From the NCBI RefSeq assembly GCF_046736075.1, contig NZ_CP177163.1, positions 1,178,001-1,242,000 on the forward strand: DNA of 64,000 bases. The letters are read 5' to 3'. Made by a program: the position numbers and the translations under genes. The DNA is from Stenotrophomonas sp046736075. GTDB taxonomy: Bacteria > Pseudomonadota > Gammaproteobacteria > Xanthomonadales > Xanthomonadaceae. Position 1 is the first letter of the stretch. Every line of letters starts with the position of its first letter. Below the pieces are notes generated by a model. The model ran no database searches, had not been told where the DNA came from, and saw only the letters and a program-made list of their open reading frames with translations. Shown one piece after another: positions 16,777 through 29,727 of the stretch.

Positions 16777-17652
16777 ATGCTTCGTCCCCAGTTGCCGCTC
16801 AATGCCCTGCGTGCCTTCGAGGCGGCTGCGCGCCATCAGAACTTCACCCGTGCCGCGCTGGAGCTGTGCGTCAGCCAGGCCGCGCTGAGCCACCAGATCC
16901 GCGCGCTGGAGGACCGCCTCGGGGTGTCCCTGTTCCACCGGCTGCCGCGTGGCGTGGCACTCACCGACGAAGGAGCACGGCTCTACCCGGTGCTCAACGA
17001 GGCGTTCGATCGCATCGCCGTGAGCCTGGACCGATTCGTGGGTGGGCCCTTCCGCGACGTGTTGAGCGTGGGCGTTGTCGGCACCTTCGCCACCGGCTGG
17101 CTGCTGCCGCGCCTGGCGGACTTCCAGGCACGTCACCCGCAGATCGACCTGCGCCTGCAGACCCACAACAACCGTATCGACTTGGCCGGCGAAGGGCTGG
17201 ACCTGGCGATCCGCTTCGGCGATGGCGATTGGCAGGGCCAGGTCAGCCATGCGGTGCTGGATGCGCCGTTCGCACCGCTGTGCGCGCCGGCACTGGCCCG
17301 GCTGCTGAAGCAGCCACGTGACCTGGCCAATGTGGCCCTGCTGCGGTCCTACCGCAGCGATGAATGGCCGCGCTGGCTGCAGGCGGCCGGCGTGGCGGAA
17401 CTGGAAGCGCGCGGGCCGGTGTTCGATTCCTCGCTGACCCTGGCCAGCGCGGCGGCCGCCGGCAGTGGCGTGGCCCTGCTGCCGCTGAAGATGTTCGAAC
17501 AGGATCTGGCGCAGGGGCGGCTGATCCAGCCGTTCGCACCGGTGCTGGACCTGGGCCGTTACTGGCTGACACGGCTGCGTTCGCGTGCCGAGAGCGACGC
17601 CGCGCGGCTGTTCCGCCAGTGGCTGCAGGCGCAGGGAGAGGCTCCGCGCTGA
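16777..17652 (+). CDS. ampR: LysR-type regulator AmpR
   Basis: 291 residues. The N-terminal helix-turn-helix (LRAFEAAARHQNFTRAALEL, SQAALSHQIRALE) and the AmpR wording SLFHRLPRGVALTDEGARLY are clear, with the LysR effector domain following. AmpR senses cell-wall muropeptides and controls the divergent beta-lactamase. ATG at 16777 matches the family start MLRPQLPLNALRAFEA. The gene ends 41 bp from the convergent ABC-F gene, with a hairpin between. Confidence 0.95.
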   Translation: MLRPQLPLNALRAFEAAARHQNFTRAALELCVSQAALSHQIRALEDRLGVSLFHRLPRGVALTDEGARLYPVLNEAFDRIAVSLDRFVGGPFRDVLSVGVVGTFATGWLLPRLADFQARHPQIDLRLQTHNNRIDLAGEGLDLAIRFGDGDWQGQVSHAVLDAPFAPLCAPALARLLKQPRDLANVALLRSYRSDEWPRWLQAAGVAELEARGPVFDSSLTLASAAAAGSGVALLPLKMFEQDLAQGRLIQPFAPVLDLGRYWLTRLRSRAESDAARLFRQWLQAQGEAPR

Positions 17653-17659
17653 CAGCGGC

Positions 17660-17687
17660 GGCGTGCCGACCAGCAGGTCGGCACGCC
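17660..17687. terminator. Perfect 12-bp hairpin between convergent ampR and the ABC-F gene
   Basis: GGCGTGCCGACC, loop AGCA, GGTCGGCACGCC forms a symmetric stem in the 41-bp convergent gap. No T-run follows on either strand, so this may be a REP-derived hairpin acting as a bidirectional transcript end. Confidence 0.6.
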
Positions 17688-17693
17688 CTTGGA

Positions 17694-19550
<1,857 letters not shown>

Positions 19551-19730
19551 CTTGGGGGTCCATATAACGGAATGGAATGTGCTGGTGAGCACCTTTCCTG
19601 CGACGTAATTCTAGCGTTAACGAATACTTGACGCGCCCCGGGATGCGCGGCAGGGCTCGTCTCTCTCTCCCGCGACCCTGCCCGCGCGTCCTCGGGACCC
19701 CTCCGTCGAGACCCTGGCCTCACGTAAATG

Positions 19731-19744
19731 GTTGCTGCTGCAAC
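19731..19744. promoter_or_regulatory. Upstream palindrome, operator-like
   Basis: GTTGC-TGCT-GCAAC lies 25 bp upstream of the -35 of the TonB-receptor promoter. Its arms match those of the larger palindrome just below the -10, so the two may bind the same regulator. Confidence 0.45.
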
Positions 19745-19768
19745 GTTTTTCGTGAATGTGTCCGGGAA

Positions 19769-19797
19769 TTGACAGGCGATGAATATCCCGTTAATTC
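19769..19797 (+). promoter_or_regulatory. Sigma-70 promoter of the TonB-dependent receptor gene
   Basis: TTGACA (19769-19774), 17-bp spacer, TAATTC (19792-19797). The -35 is perfect and the -10 is a moderate match. It leaves a ~90-nt 5' leader. Between the ABC-F gene and the receptor (344 bp) this and the two palindromes are all I see. Confidence 0.65.
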
Positions 19798-19799
19798 CT

Positions 19800-19818
19800 T
19801 TGTTGCGCACCGCAACAA
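19800..19818. promoter_or_regulatory. 19-bp perfect palindrome over the transcription start
   Basis: TTGTTGCG-CAC-CGCAACAA lies 2 bp after the -10, where a bound repressor would block initiation. The odd-centred 8-3-8 symmetry suits a dimeric HTH regulator. No adjacent regulator gene is present, so the factor would be encoded elsewhere. Confidence 0.6.
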
Positions 19819-19894
19819 CCGCCTTCGCAGACCCGCTCGCCGCAGTCGTGATGTCGCCACGGTGCCGCACCGTCCCTACCGGAGCCACATCCTG

Positions 19895-22285
19895 ATGAAC
19901 CGCAAGACCAGTACGCTCGCCGCCGCCGTAGCTGTCGCGCTCGGTGTCTCCAGTTTCGCCGCCTCCGCCCAGCAGGGCCCGCCCACTGCCGCGAACACCC
20001 TGGACACCATCATCGTCACCGGTACCCGGGTCGCCGACCGCACCGTGGCCGAGTCGCAGTCGCCGATCGACATCATCACCCCCGAGGCGCTGCAGTCCAC
20101 CGGTACCACCGAGCTGGCCACCGCGCTGTCGCGCGCCCTGCCCTCGCTGAACTTCCCGCGCCCGGCGCTGACCGACGGCACCAGCGGCATCCGCCCGGCG
20201 CAGCTGCGCGGCCTGTCGCCCGACCAGGTGCTGGTGCTGGTCAACGGCAAGCGCCGCCACACCTCGGCGCAGATCAACGTCAACGGCAGCATCGGTCGCG
20301 GCTCCTCGGCGGTGGACATCAACGCCATTCCGATCGCCGCGATCGAGCGCGTCGAAGTGCTGCGTGACGGCGCCTCGGCCCAGTACGGCTCCGATGCGAT
20401 CGCCGGCGTGATCAACATCGTGCTCAAGGGCTCCTCCGCCGGCGGCAGCCTGGCCCTGGATGCCGGCCAGTACTCGGCCGGCGACGGCAACAAGTACCAG
20501 CTCTCCGGCGATACCGGCGTGGGCTTTGCCGATGGCCGCGGCAGCGTGCACGTGGCCGGGCAGATCACCCAGCAGGACGAGAGCAACCGTGCCGGCCCCT
20601 ACCAGGGCACCACGCCCAACACCGGCAACTTCCCGGACATCGGCCAGACCACGTTCGTGGTCGGCGACCCGCAGGTGGATGCGACCGCCGCTTCGGCCAA
20701 CGCCAGCTTCCAGTTCACCGACCACGTTTCGGCCTATGCCACGGCGATGGCCAGCAACCGCGACATCACCTCGTTCGCGTTCTACCGCTCGCGCAACAAC
20801 AGCAACCAGGGCCCGCTGCTGGCCCAGGTGTACCCGGACGGCTTCGTGCCGCAGATCAACCAGTATTCCAAGGACCGTTCGATCGTGGCCGGCGTCAAGG
20901 GCGGCACCGACAGCGGCTGGAACTGGGACGTCAGCTACAACCACGGCTACAACAAGATCGACTTCCACACCCGCAACAGCATCAACTACAGCCTCGGCGT
21001 GACCAGCCCGCGCTCGTTCTACGACGGCGCGCTGGAGTACACCCAGGACATCGTCAACGCCGATGTGACCAAGACCCTGGACTGGGGCCTGGCCTATCCG
21101 GTGACGCTGTCCTTCGGTGGCGAGTACCGCCGCGAAACGTGGGAGCAGTCGCCGGGCGAACTCAACTCGTACACCGGCAGCGGCGCGCAGGGCTTCGGCG
21201 GTTTCACCCCGATCAATGCGGTGGATGCCGACCGCAACAACTATGCGGTGTACGCGGGCCTGGAAGCGGACTTCACCGACAAGTTCTCCGCCGGCGTGAC
21301 TGGCCGCTATGAGGACTACTCAGACTTCGGCGACAAGTTCTCCGGCAAGCTGTCCGCGCGCTATGCCTTCACCGACAAGGTCGCCCTGCGCGCCACCGCC
21401 TCCAGCGGTTTCCGCGCGCCGTCGCTGGCCCAGCAGAGCTACCAGGCGGTGACCAGCACGATCGTCAACGGTGTGTTCGTCGAACGCGGCACCTTCCCCA
21501 CCACCAGCGCCGCCGCGCAGGCGCTGGGCGCCAGCCCGCTGAAGGCCGAAAGCTCGACCTCCTACAGCCTGGGCCTGGTGCTGCAGCCGGTGGACCGCCT
21601 GTACCTGACCGTGGATGCGTACCAGATCGACATCGACGACCGCATCGTGCTGTCCACCAACATCACCACCAACCCCGCCACCAACGCGTTGCTGGGTGGG
21701 CTGGGGCTGCCGCAGGTCACCGCGTTCTCGTACTTCACCAACGGCGTGGATACCCGCACCCGCGGCGTGGACGCGGTGTCCAGTTACACCATTCCCTTCG
21801 CCGCCAGCTCGCTGGAACTGACCGCCGCCTACAGCTACAACGAAACCGAGGTGAAGAAGTTCATCGCCTCGCCGGCGGTGTTCCAGAGCCTGGGCCTCAC
21901 CCAGTCGCTGATCGGCCGCGATGAAATCGGCCGCATCGAAGACAGCTACCCGCGCGACAAGGCCATCCTCAGCGGCACCTGGCGCTCGGACCACTGGGAC
22001 CTGAACCTGGCCGCGACCCGCTATGGCAGCTTCACCGTGCGCAACTCGGCCACCGCACTGCGCGACCAGACCTATGGCGCGTCGTGGGTGCTGGATGCCT
22101 CGGTGAGCTACAAGCCCAGCGAGAACTGGGCGCTGACCCTGGGCGCGGACAACCTGCTGGACGAGTACCCGGATCGCACCGTGGACCTGCAGAACTCGAC
22201 CTGGGGCATGCTGCCGTACAGCAACTACTCGCCGTACGGCTTCAACGGCGCCTACGTCTACGGCCGCGTAACGTACAAGTGGTGA
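19895..22285 (+). CDS. TonB-dependent receptor without signalling domain
   Basis: 796 residues. Signal peptide MNRKTSTLAAAVAVALGVSS..., TonB-box-like DTIIVTGTR at ~36-44, plug domain (QLRGLSPDQVLVLVNGKRRH, RVEVLRDGASAQYGSDAIAG) and a beta-barrel ending YGRVTYKW with C-terminal aromatic. No STN domain. Substrate is unknown; the operator-like promoter suggests substrate-specific regulation rather than Fur. It is clearly paralogous to the receptor at 41.2 kb, sharing plug wording and the barrel segment FQIDIDDRI/YQIDIDDRI. A single REP follows. Confidence 0.92.
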   Translation: MNRKTSTLAAAVAVALGVSSFAASAQQGPPTAANTLDTIIVTGTRVADRTVAESQSPIDIITPEALQSTGTTELATALSRALPSLNFPRPALTDGTSGIRPAQLRGLSPDQVLVLVNGKRRHTSAQINVNGSIGRGSSAVDINAIPIAAIERVEVLRDGASAQYGSDAIAGVINIVLKGSSAGGSLALDAGQYSAGDGNKYQLSGDTGVGFADGRGSVHVAGQITQQDESNRAGPYQGTTPNTGNFPDIGQTTFVVGDPQVDATAASANASFQFTDHVSAYATAMASNRDITSFAFYRSRNNSNQGPLLAQVYPDGFVPQINQYSKDRSIVAGVKGGTDSGWNWDVSYNHGYNKIDFHTRNSINYSLGVTSPRSFYDGALEYTQDIVNADVTKTLDWGLAYPVTLSFGGEYRRETWEQSPGELNSYTGSGAQGFGGFTPINAVDADRNNYAVYAGLEADFTDKFSAGVTGRYEDYSDFGDKFSGKLSARYAFTDKVALRATASSGFRAPSLAQQSYQAVTSTIVNGVFVERGTFPTTSAAAQALGASPLKAESSTSYSLGLVLQPVDRLYLTVDAYQIDIDDRIVLSTNITTNPATNALLGGLGLPQVTAFSYFTNGVDTRTRGVDAVSSYTIPFAASSLELTAAYSYNETEVKKFIASPAVFQSLGLTQSLIGRDEIGRIEDSYPRDKAILSGTWRSDHWDLNLAATRYGSFTVRNSATALRDQTYGASWVLDASVSYKPSENWALTLGADNLLDEYPDRTVDLQNSTWGMLPYSNYSPYGFNGAYVYGRVTYKW

Positions 22286-22291
22286 TCCCCG

Positions 22292-22316
22292 GCAGTGCCG
22301 GCCGCTGGCCGGCACC
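22292..22316 (+). repeat. Single REP after the receptor gene
   Basis: GCAG-headed variant of the GTAG REP with core GCCGGCCGCTGGCCGGC, 6 bp after the receptor stop codon. It could act as transcript end. Confidence 0.8.
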
Positions 22317-22401
22317 AATGCAATGACTGCCGCTGCCCCGGTCCGCCGGGGCAGCGTCGTTGTGGCCCCCCGACACCACCGTTCCGCGCATTCATCACTG
22401 T

Positions 22402-22454
22402 CGCGTGCCGCTGTCCCGGTCAGCACATGACCTGACCACGGGGACAGGCACGCG
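22402..22454. other. Long three-helix hairpin upstream of the antiporter gene
   Basis: Arms CGCGTGCC/GGCACGCG, TGTCCC/GGGACA and GGTCAG/CTGACC stack to about 20 paired bases with small bulges and an 8-base loop. It is 75 bp before the antiporter ATG. There is no T-run. It may be a regulatory leader structure or a separate repeat class; the remaining gap (22317-22528) shows nothing else. Confidence 0.55.
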
Positions 22455-22528
22455 CCGGATGCGTCGGTGTTTGCCGGATCTGGCCGCATCGGTGAAAATC
22501 GGGACATCCCCCCTTTCTGCGAGCCCCG

Positions 22529-24229
22529 ATGCACCATGACACCGACCTGATCAACATCGTCGCCGTTGGCCTCGGGCTCGCCTTCATCTTCGGCGCGCTG
22601 GCCAACAAGCTGCGGTTGTCTCCGCTGGTCGGTTATCTGGTTGCAGGCATCTGCGTAGGACCGTTCACCCCCGGCTTCGTTGCCGACCAGGCGCTGGCCA
22701 ACCAGCTCGCCGAGATCGGCGTGATGCTGCTGATGTTTGGCGTGGGCCTGCACTTCTCGCTGAAAGACCTGATGGCGGTCAAAGCGATCGCCATTCCCGG
22801 CGCCATCGGCCAGATCCTGGTGGCCACGCTGCTGGGCTGGGGCCTGGCGTCATTGATGGGCTGGCCGGTGATCCACGGCGTGGTGTTCGGCTTCTCGCTG
22901 GCCACCGCCAGTACCGTGGTGCTGCTGCGTGCGATGGAAGAACGCCGCCTGCTGGAGACACAGCGCGGCAAGATTGCGGTGGGCTGGCTGATCGTGGAAG
23001 ACCTGGCGTGCGTCCTGGCGCTGGTGATGATGCCGGTGATGGCCGGCGTGTTCGGCCCGGATGCGGCCAATGAAACCCACACCCTCGGCAGCGTGCTGGC
23101 CAGCATCGGCTGGACCTTCGTGCAGCTGGGCCTGTTCGTGGCGGTGATGCTGGTGGTCGGCCGCCGGGTGATCCCGTGGATTCTCGAGCGCATCGCCGGC
23201 ACCGGCTCCCGCGAGCTGTTCACGCTGTCGGTGCTGGCCATCGCGCTGGGCGTGGCGTTCGGCTCGGCGATGCTGTTCGGCGTGTCGTTCGCGCTCGGCG
23301 CGTTCTTCGCGGGCATGCTGCTCAACGAATCCGAACTCAGCCACAAGGCCGCCAACGACTCCCTGCCGCTGCGCGACGCCTTCGCGGTGCTGTTCTTCGT
23401 CTCGGTGGGCATGCTGTTCAACCCGGCCATCCTGATCGAGCACCCGTGGCAGGTGCTGGCCACCGCGGCGATCATCATGTTCGGCAAGTCCGCAGCAGCC
23501 TTCGTGATCGTGCGCGCCTTCGGCCATCCCACCGGCACCGCGCTGACCATCTCGGCCAGCCTGGCCCAGATCGGCGAATTCGCCTTCATCATTGCCGGCC
23601 TCGGCGTCGCCCTGAAGATCCTGCCGCCCACCGGCCAGGCGCTGGTGCTGGCCGGCGCGCTGATTTCGATCATGCTCAACCCGCTGGTGTTCGGCCTGCT
23701 CGACCGCTGGCTGCTCAAGCACCAGGAAGCGACGCCGACCGCCGTGGAAACCGAACTGCCGCCGGGTCCGTCGCTGGACCTGCATGACCATGCCATCGTG
23801 ATCGGCTACGGGCGCGTTGGCAGCGCACTGGCGCAGGTGCTGCGTGATCGTGGCGTGCCGGTGATGATCATCGACGACAACAAGGAACACGTGGCCGAGG
23901 CGCATGCCGCCGGACTGCCCGGCATCCGCGGCAGCGCGGCGTCGGACCGGGTGCTGGCCGAGGCGCATCCGGAACGCGCCAAGATCGCGGTGCTGGCCAT
24001 TCCGCAGCCGCTGGAAGCGGGCGAAACGCTGGCCAAACTGCGCGCGCTGAACCCGACCCTGACCCTGCTGGCGCGCGCGCACAGCGATGCCGAGGTCAAG
24101 CACCTGCTGGATCACGGCGCCGACGGCACCGTGATGGCCGAACGCGAACTGGCGTACTCGCTGGCCGAGATGGTGATGTCCACCCCGCCGTACCGCAGCC
24201 TGGGCAAGCACAGCATCCCGGTGGTGTAG
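22529..24229 (+). CDS. ybaL: YbaL/KefB-type CPA2 cation:proton antiporter
   Basis: 566 residues. Residues 1-~400 form about 12 membrane segments with the family block GYLVAGICVGPFTPGFVADQ and GVSFALGAFFAGMLLNESEL; residues ~415-530 are a Rossmann RCK/TrkA-N domain (HAIVIGYGRVGSALAQVLRD, DDNKEHVAEAHAAG). Members move K+ out in exchange for protons under stress. The wording is nearer YbaL than the glutathione-gated KefB/C. Stop is 7 bp from the convergent AraC gene. Together with kup, the window encodes both K+ import and export. Confidence 0.9.
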   Translation: MHHDTDLINIVAVGLGLAFIFGALANKLRLSPLVGYLVAGICVGPFTPGFVADQALANQLAEIGVMLLMFGVGLHFSLKDLMAVKAIAIPGAIGQILVATLLGWGLASLMGWPVIHGVVFGFSLATASTVVLLRAMEERRLLETQRGKIAVGWLIVEDLACVLALVMMPVMAGVFGPDAANETHTLGSVLASIGWTFVQLGLFVAVMLVVGRRVIPWILERIAGTGSRELFTLSVLAIALGVAFGSAMLFGVSFALGAFFAGMLLNESELSHKAANDSLPLRDAFAVLFFVSVGMLFNPAILIEHPWQVLATAAIIMFGKSAAAFVIVRAFGHPTGTALTISASLAQIGEFAFIIAGLGVALKILPPTGQALVLAGALISIMLNPLVFGLLDRWLLKHQEATPTAVETELPPGPSLDLHDHAIVIGYGRVGSALAQVLRDRGVPVMIIDDNKEHVAEAHAAGLPGIRGSAASDRVLAEAHPERAKIAVLAIPQPLEAGETLAKLRALNPTLTLLARAHSDAEVKHLLDHGADGTVMAERELAYSLAEMVMSTPPYRSLGKHSIPVV

Positions 24230-24236
24230 CCCCGGC

Positions 24237-25118
24237 TTAGCGCAGCGGCACGCAGATGTCCGCGCGCAGGATCGCCTCGGGCACGTTCTCCGGGTCGTCC
24301 AGGTAGTGGTAGTACACGGGCGCGTCGCGCAGCGCGCGCCCGCTGTCGGGCAGCCACTGGCGCAGCAGCGCATCGGTGGCCGCTTCCAGCCCCGCATAGC
24401 TGCCCACATGGCGCAGCACGGCATGTGCGCCGCCGCCCAGGGTGAGCACGCGCAGCGGTGCGGGCAACGCAGCCGGCGCGCGCCCGAATCCCATGCCGCA
24501 GTCGAACAGGCACGCGTCGGCCGGGACGTCACGATGGTCGTTGAGCGCGATCCCCACCAGCTGCTGCAGGTGCCCGGCCAGCCCCTGCTCCGCGGCCCAG
24601 GCGTAGATCTCGCCAAAGGCCTGGTCCAGGTCGTCGAACGCGCCCTGCGTGCGCAGCGCCACCACGTCGAACGGTTCCAGCGTCGTCACCGTGACCTGCA
24701 GCGGCACGGCGTCCGCGGCATGATCGCCGGCCGGCAGCAGCAGCGCCTGCTGCCAACGCTCCCGCAGCGCCGCGTCATCGCGCAGCGCGCTCGGCGTGGC
24801 ATCCAGCGCCTGGCGGCAGGCGCGGGCCAGGGCCTGCGGGCTTTCAAAGCCGACCGCCAGGGCAACCCCGGTCACCTGGCTGTCGGCGTGACCCAGCAGC
24901 TGCAGCGCCTGCAGCAGGCGCAACCGCGCCACGGTGCGACCGGGCGTTTCCCCGGTCAGCGCGCGGTACAGGCGATGGAAATGGAACGGGGACTGGTGCG
25001 CGATCGCGGCCAGTGCCTCCAGATCGGGCAGCGGTTCGCCGGCGCGCAGGCAGGTCTGCAGATGGGCGATCACGCGGTCGATACCGTGGCGCTGGCGTAC
25101 CTGGGCAATGCGGCTCAT
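24237..25118 (-). CDS. AraC-family regulator with GyrI-like ligand domain
   Basis: 293 residues. An N-terminal AraC HTH pair (residues ~10-110; LEALAAIAHQSPFHFHRLYR, GFESPQALARACRQAL) is followed by a GyrI/SbmC-like effector domain (~130-290; VVALRTQGAFDDLDQAFGEI, HYLDDPENVPEAILRADICV). This order resembles Rob/BmrR-like regulators responding to small hydrophobic molecules. The start MSRIAQVRQRHG has GGAG six bases upstream; ATG at 25130 (MEPAMSR) is the alternative. The target is not apparent; it is not divergent from any neighbour. The 177-bp gap before metY's end is featureless. Confidence 0.85.
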   Translation of the reverse strand: MSRIAQVRQRHGIDRVIAHLQTCLRAGEPLPDLEALAAIAHQSPFHFHRLYRALTGETPGRTVARLRLLQALQLLGHADSQVTGVALAVGFESPQALARACRQALDATPSALRDDAALRERWQQALLLPAGDHAADAVPLQVTVTTLEPFDVVALRTQGAFDDLDQAFGEIYAWAAEQGLAGHLQQLVGIALNDHRDVPADACLFDCGMGFGRAPAALPAPLRVLTLGGGAHAVLRHVGSYAGLEAATDALLRQWLPDSGRALRDAPVYYHYLDDPENVPEAILRADICVPLR

Positions 25119-25295
25119 GGCGGGCTCCATGTCGGGGTGGCGCACAGCATGCGTGGTCCCCCGCCCCGGCGCGTGGCCGATCTTGCGCAGTTGAGGGTGG
25201 CCCGTTGGAGCGTAACGTCCGCGCGCCACCCGGGCCAGCCGCCCCGATACAACCCCACGGCGGCCGGCCCGCACCGGTCGCCGTGGGCCCCACCT

Positions 25296-26597
25296 CTACG
25301 CGGTTGCCAACGCCTGGCGCAGGTCGGCCAGCAGGTCGTCGATGTGTTCGATGCCGATGGACAGGCGCACGGTGTCCTCGCTGACACCGGCCGTGCGCAG
25401 TTCGGCCGCGTCCAGCTGGCGGTGCGTGGTCGATGCCGGATGGGTTGCCAGCGACTTTGCATCGCCCAGGTTCACCAGCCGGGTAAACAGCTGCAGCGCG
25501 TCCAGGAAGCGTGCGCCTGCCACGCGGCCACCGGGCAGGCCGAAGGTCAGCACGCCCGACCCGTGGCCACGCAGGTACTTCTGCACCAGGGCGTGGTCGG
25601 GATGGTCGGGCAGCGCGGCGTAGTTCACCCAGTCGACCTTGGGATGGTCACGCAGGAACTGCGCCACGGCCAGCGTATTGGCATTGATGCGGTCCATGCG
25701 CAGCGCCAGCGTCTCGATGCCCTGCAGGATCAGGAAGGCGTTGAACGGCGAGAGCGACGCGCCGGTGTTGCGCAGCGGCACCACGCGGGCGCGGCCGATG
25801 TACGCGGCCGGACCGAGCGCCTCGGTATAGACCACGCCGTGGTAGCTGACATCCGGCTCGTTCAGGCGACGGAAGCGCTGCGCGTGTTCGGCCCACGGGA
25901 ACCGGCCCGAATCGACGATGGCGCCGCCCAGGCTGGTGCCGTGGCCGCCGAGGTACTTGGTCAGCGAATGCACCACGATGTCGGCACCGAAATCGAACGA
26001 ACGCTGCAGGTACGGCGTGGCCACCGTGTTGTCCACGATCAGCGGCACGCCGTGCGCATGGGCCACCGTCGCAATCGCTTCGATGTCGGTGATGTTGCCG
26101 CGCGGGTTGCCGATGGACTCCACGAACACCGCCTTGGTGCGGTCGTCGATCAGCGCGCCGAACGAGGCCGGATCGTCCGGGTCGGCGAAACGTGTCTGGA
26201 TGCCGTACTGCGGCAGCGTATGCGCGAACAGGTTGTAGGTGCCGCCATACAGCGTGCTGGACGACACGATGTTGTCGCCGGCCTCGGCGATGGTCTGGAT
26301 CGCGTAGGTGATCGCCGCCTGGCCCGAGGCCAGTGCCAGCGCGCCCACCCCGCCCTCCAGCGCGGCGATGCGCTGCTCCAGCACATCGGTGGTGGGGTTC
26401 ATGATGCGGGTGTAGATATTGCCCGGCACCTTCAGGTCGAACAGGTCGGCCCCGTGCTGGGTGTCATCGAAGGCGTATGCCACGGTCTGGTAGATCGGCA
26501 CGGCCACCGCGCGGGTGGTCGGGTCGGGCCGGTAGCCGCCATGCACGGCGATGGTTTCCGCTTTCCAGTGCGGGTCGGGACTGCCGTGCTCGCTCAT
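25296..26597 (-). CDS. metY: O-acetylhomoserine sulfhydrylase / aminocarboxypropyltransferase
   Basis: 433 residues, the usual length for O-acetylhomoserine (thiol)-lyase, longer than MetB. Cys/Met-metabolism PLP-enzyme signatures: Tyr/Arg of YTRIMNPTTDVLEQRIAALE, ALASGQAAITYAIQTI, and the PLP Lys in VVHSLTKYLGGHGTSLGGAI. It makes homocysteine from O-acetylhomoserine and sulfide. Start has GGAGGAGG upstream. An open extension of ~110 codons reads through the dispersed palindrome and is rejected. I looked for a SAM riboswitch in the leader and saw none. Confidence 0.9.
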   Translation of the reverse strand: MSEHGSPDPHWKAETIAVHGGYRPDPTTRAVAVPIYQTVAYAFDDTQHGADLFDLKVPGNIYTRIMNPTTDVLEQRIAALEGGVGALALASGQAAITYAIQTIAEAGDNIVSSSTLYGGTYNLFAHTLPQYGIQTRFADPDDPASFGALIDDRTKAVFVESIGNPRGNITDIEAIATVAHAHGVPLIVDNTVATPYLQRSFDFGADIVVHSLTKYLGGHGTSLGGAIVDSGRFPWAEHAQRFRRLNEPDVSYHGVVYTEALGPAAYIGRARVVPLRNTGASLSPFNAFLILQGIETLALRMDRINANTLAVAQFLRDHPKVDWVNYAALPDHPDHALVQKYLRGHGSGVLTFGLPGGRVAGARFLDALQLFTRLVNLGDAKSLATHPASTTHRQLDAAELRTAGVSEDTVRLSIGIEHIDDLLADLRQALATA

Positions 26598-26767
26598 CGC
26601 GCCTCCTCCGGTTGAACCCGGACGATACCCGAGCGTCGGCGCACCCAGGCGCACACGCTCATGCCGATCACGCATGCGCTTAGGCACTGCGGTGATATGC
26701 AGGCGACCACGGCGTCGGCCGCTGACTGCGCGGCGAGAGGGCGGCCAGACGCTTCTGCGAGGCGCGC

Positions 26768-26895
26768 GTGGGGCGCTGGGCCGCTGGGCCGCGATGCCCT
26801 TGTGGGCGAGGTAAAGGAGGAGGTGGCGGCCGCAGGCCGACACCGGGGGACACTCGCCGACGAGGGCATCGCGGCCCAGCGGCCCAGCGCCCCAC
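26768..26895. repeat. Dispersed palindromic element, copy A (128 bp)
   Basis: 43-bp arms (26768-26810 and 26853-26895) match at 41 of 43 positions as inverted repeats; both contain GGGCCGCGATGCCCT. The 42-bp centre begins GTAAAGGAGGAGG and ends CCGGGGGACA. The same centre and inner arms occur in opposite orientation at 52.6 kb. It fills most of the 360-bp gap between metY and clpB and has no transposase or target duplication visible. Unlike the REPs it has no GTAG head. Confidence 0.88.
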
Positions 26896-26904
26896 CCGCG
26901 CACC

Positions 26905-26936
26905 AAAAAAGGCCCGGTGGCAGACGCCACCGGGCC
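26905..26936 (-). terminator. Rho-independent terminator of clpB
   Basis: On the minus strand an 11-bp perfect GC stem (GGCCCGGTGGC / GCCACCGGGCC, loop of four) is followed by six Ts. It is 21 bp after the clpB stop. Confidence 0.92.
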
Positions 26937-26957
26937 TGTGCGCTGGCCGAAACCGGC

Positions 26958-29543
<2,586 letters not shown>

Positions 29544-29593
29544 GGGGAGATCCTCTCTGGTGAAATGGCCAGCGTGGCTGGCAGATGTACTAA

Positions 29594-29621
29594 ATATGCG
29601 GTTGTCGCGCAGTGATTCAAG
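29594..29621 (-). promoter_or_regulatory. Sigma-32 heat-shock promoter of clpB
   Basis: Read on the minus strand: CTTGAA (29621-29616), 14-bp spacer, CCGCATAT (29601-29594), against the consensus CTTGAA-N13/14-CCCCATNT. The start would be near 29587, giving a ~44-nt leader. This fits clpB being a heat-shock gene. Confidence 0.88.
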
Positions 29622-29663
29622 ACAATCCGGGGCTGGCAATACAGCCGCCATACTGCAATACTT

Positions 29664-29682
29664 GCGAATCATTCTCATTCCC
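29664..29682 (+). promoter_or_regulatory. Fur box in front of fecI
   Basis: The 19-mer GCGAATCATTCTCATTCCC has the xATxAT-type hexamer pattern of Fur sites (AATCATTCTCATT core) and ends 46 bp before the fecI ATG. It lies in the 184-bp clpB/fecI divergent gap and predicts repression of the sigma factor by iron. Confidence 0.75.
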
Positions 29683-29727
29683 ATTGGTTCCTGAGCCCTG
29701 TCCGGGCCACACCACCGGCGCCCTTCG

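Noticed and set aside
26598..26760. SAM riboswitch before metY
   Set aside because: Looked for SAM-type stems and conserved blocks and found no match; only a short CCGG-CCGG pairing.
26598..26930. ~110-codon extension of MetY
   Set aside because: Reads through the dispersed palindrome; MetY family length and GGAGGAGG support the start at 26597.
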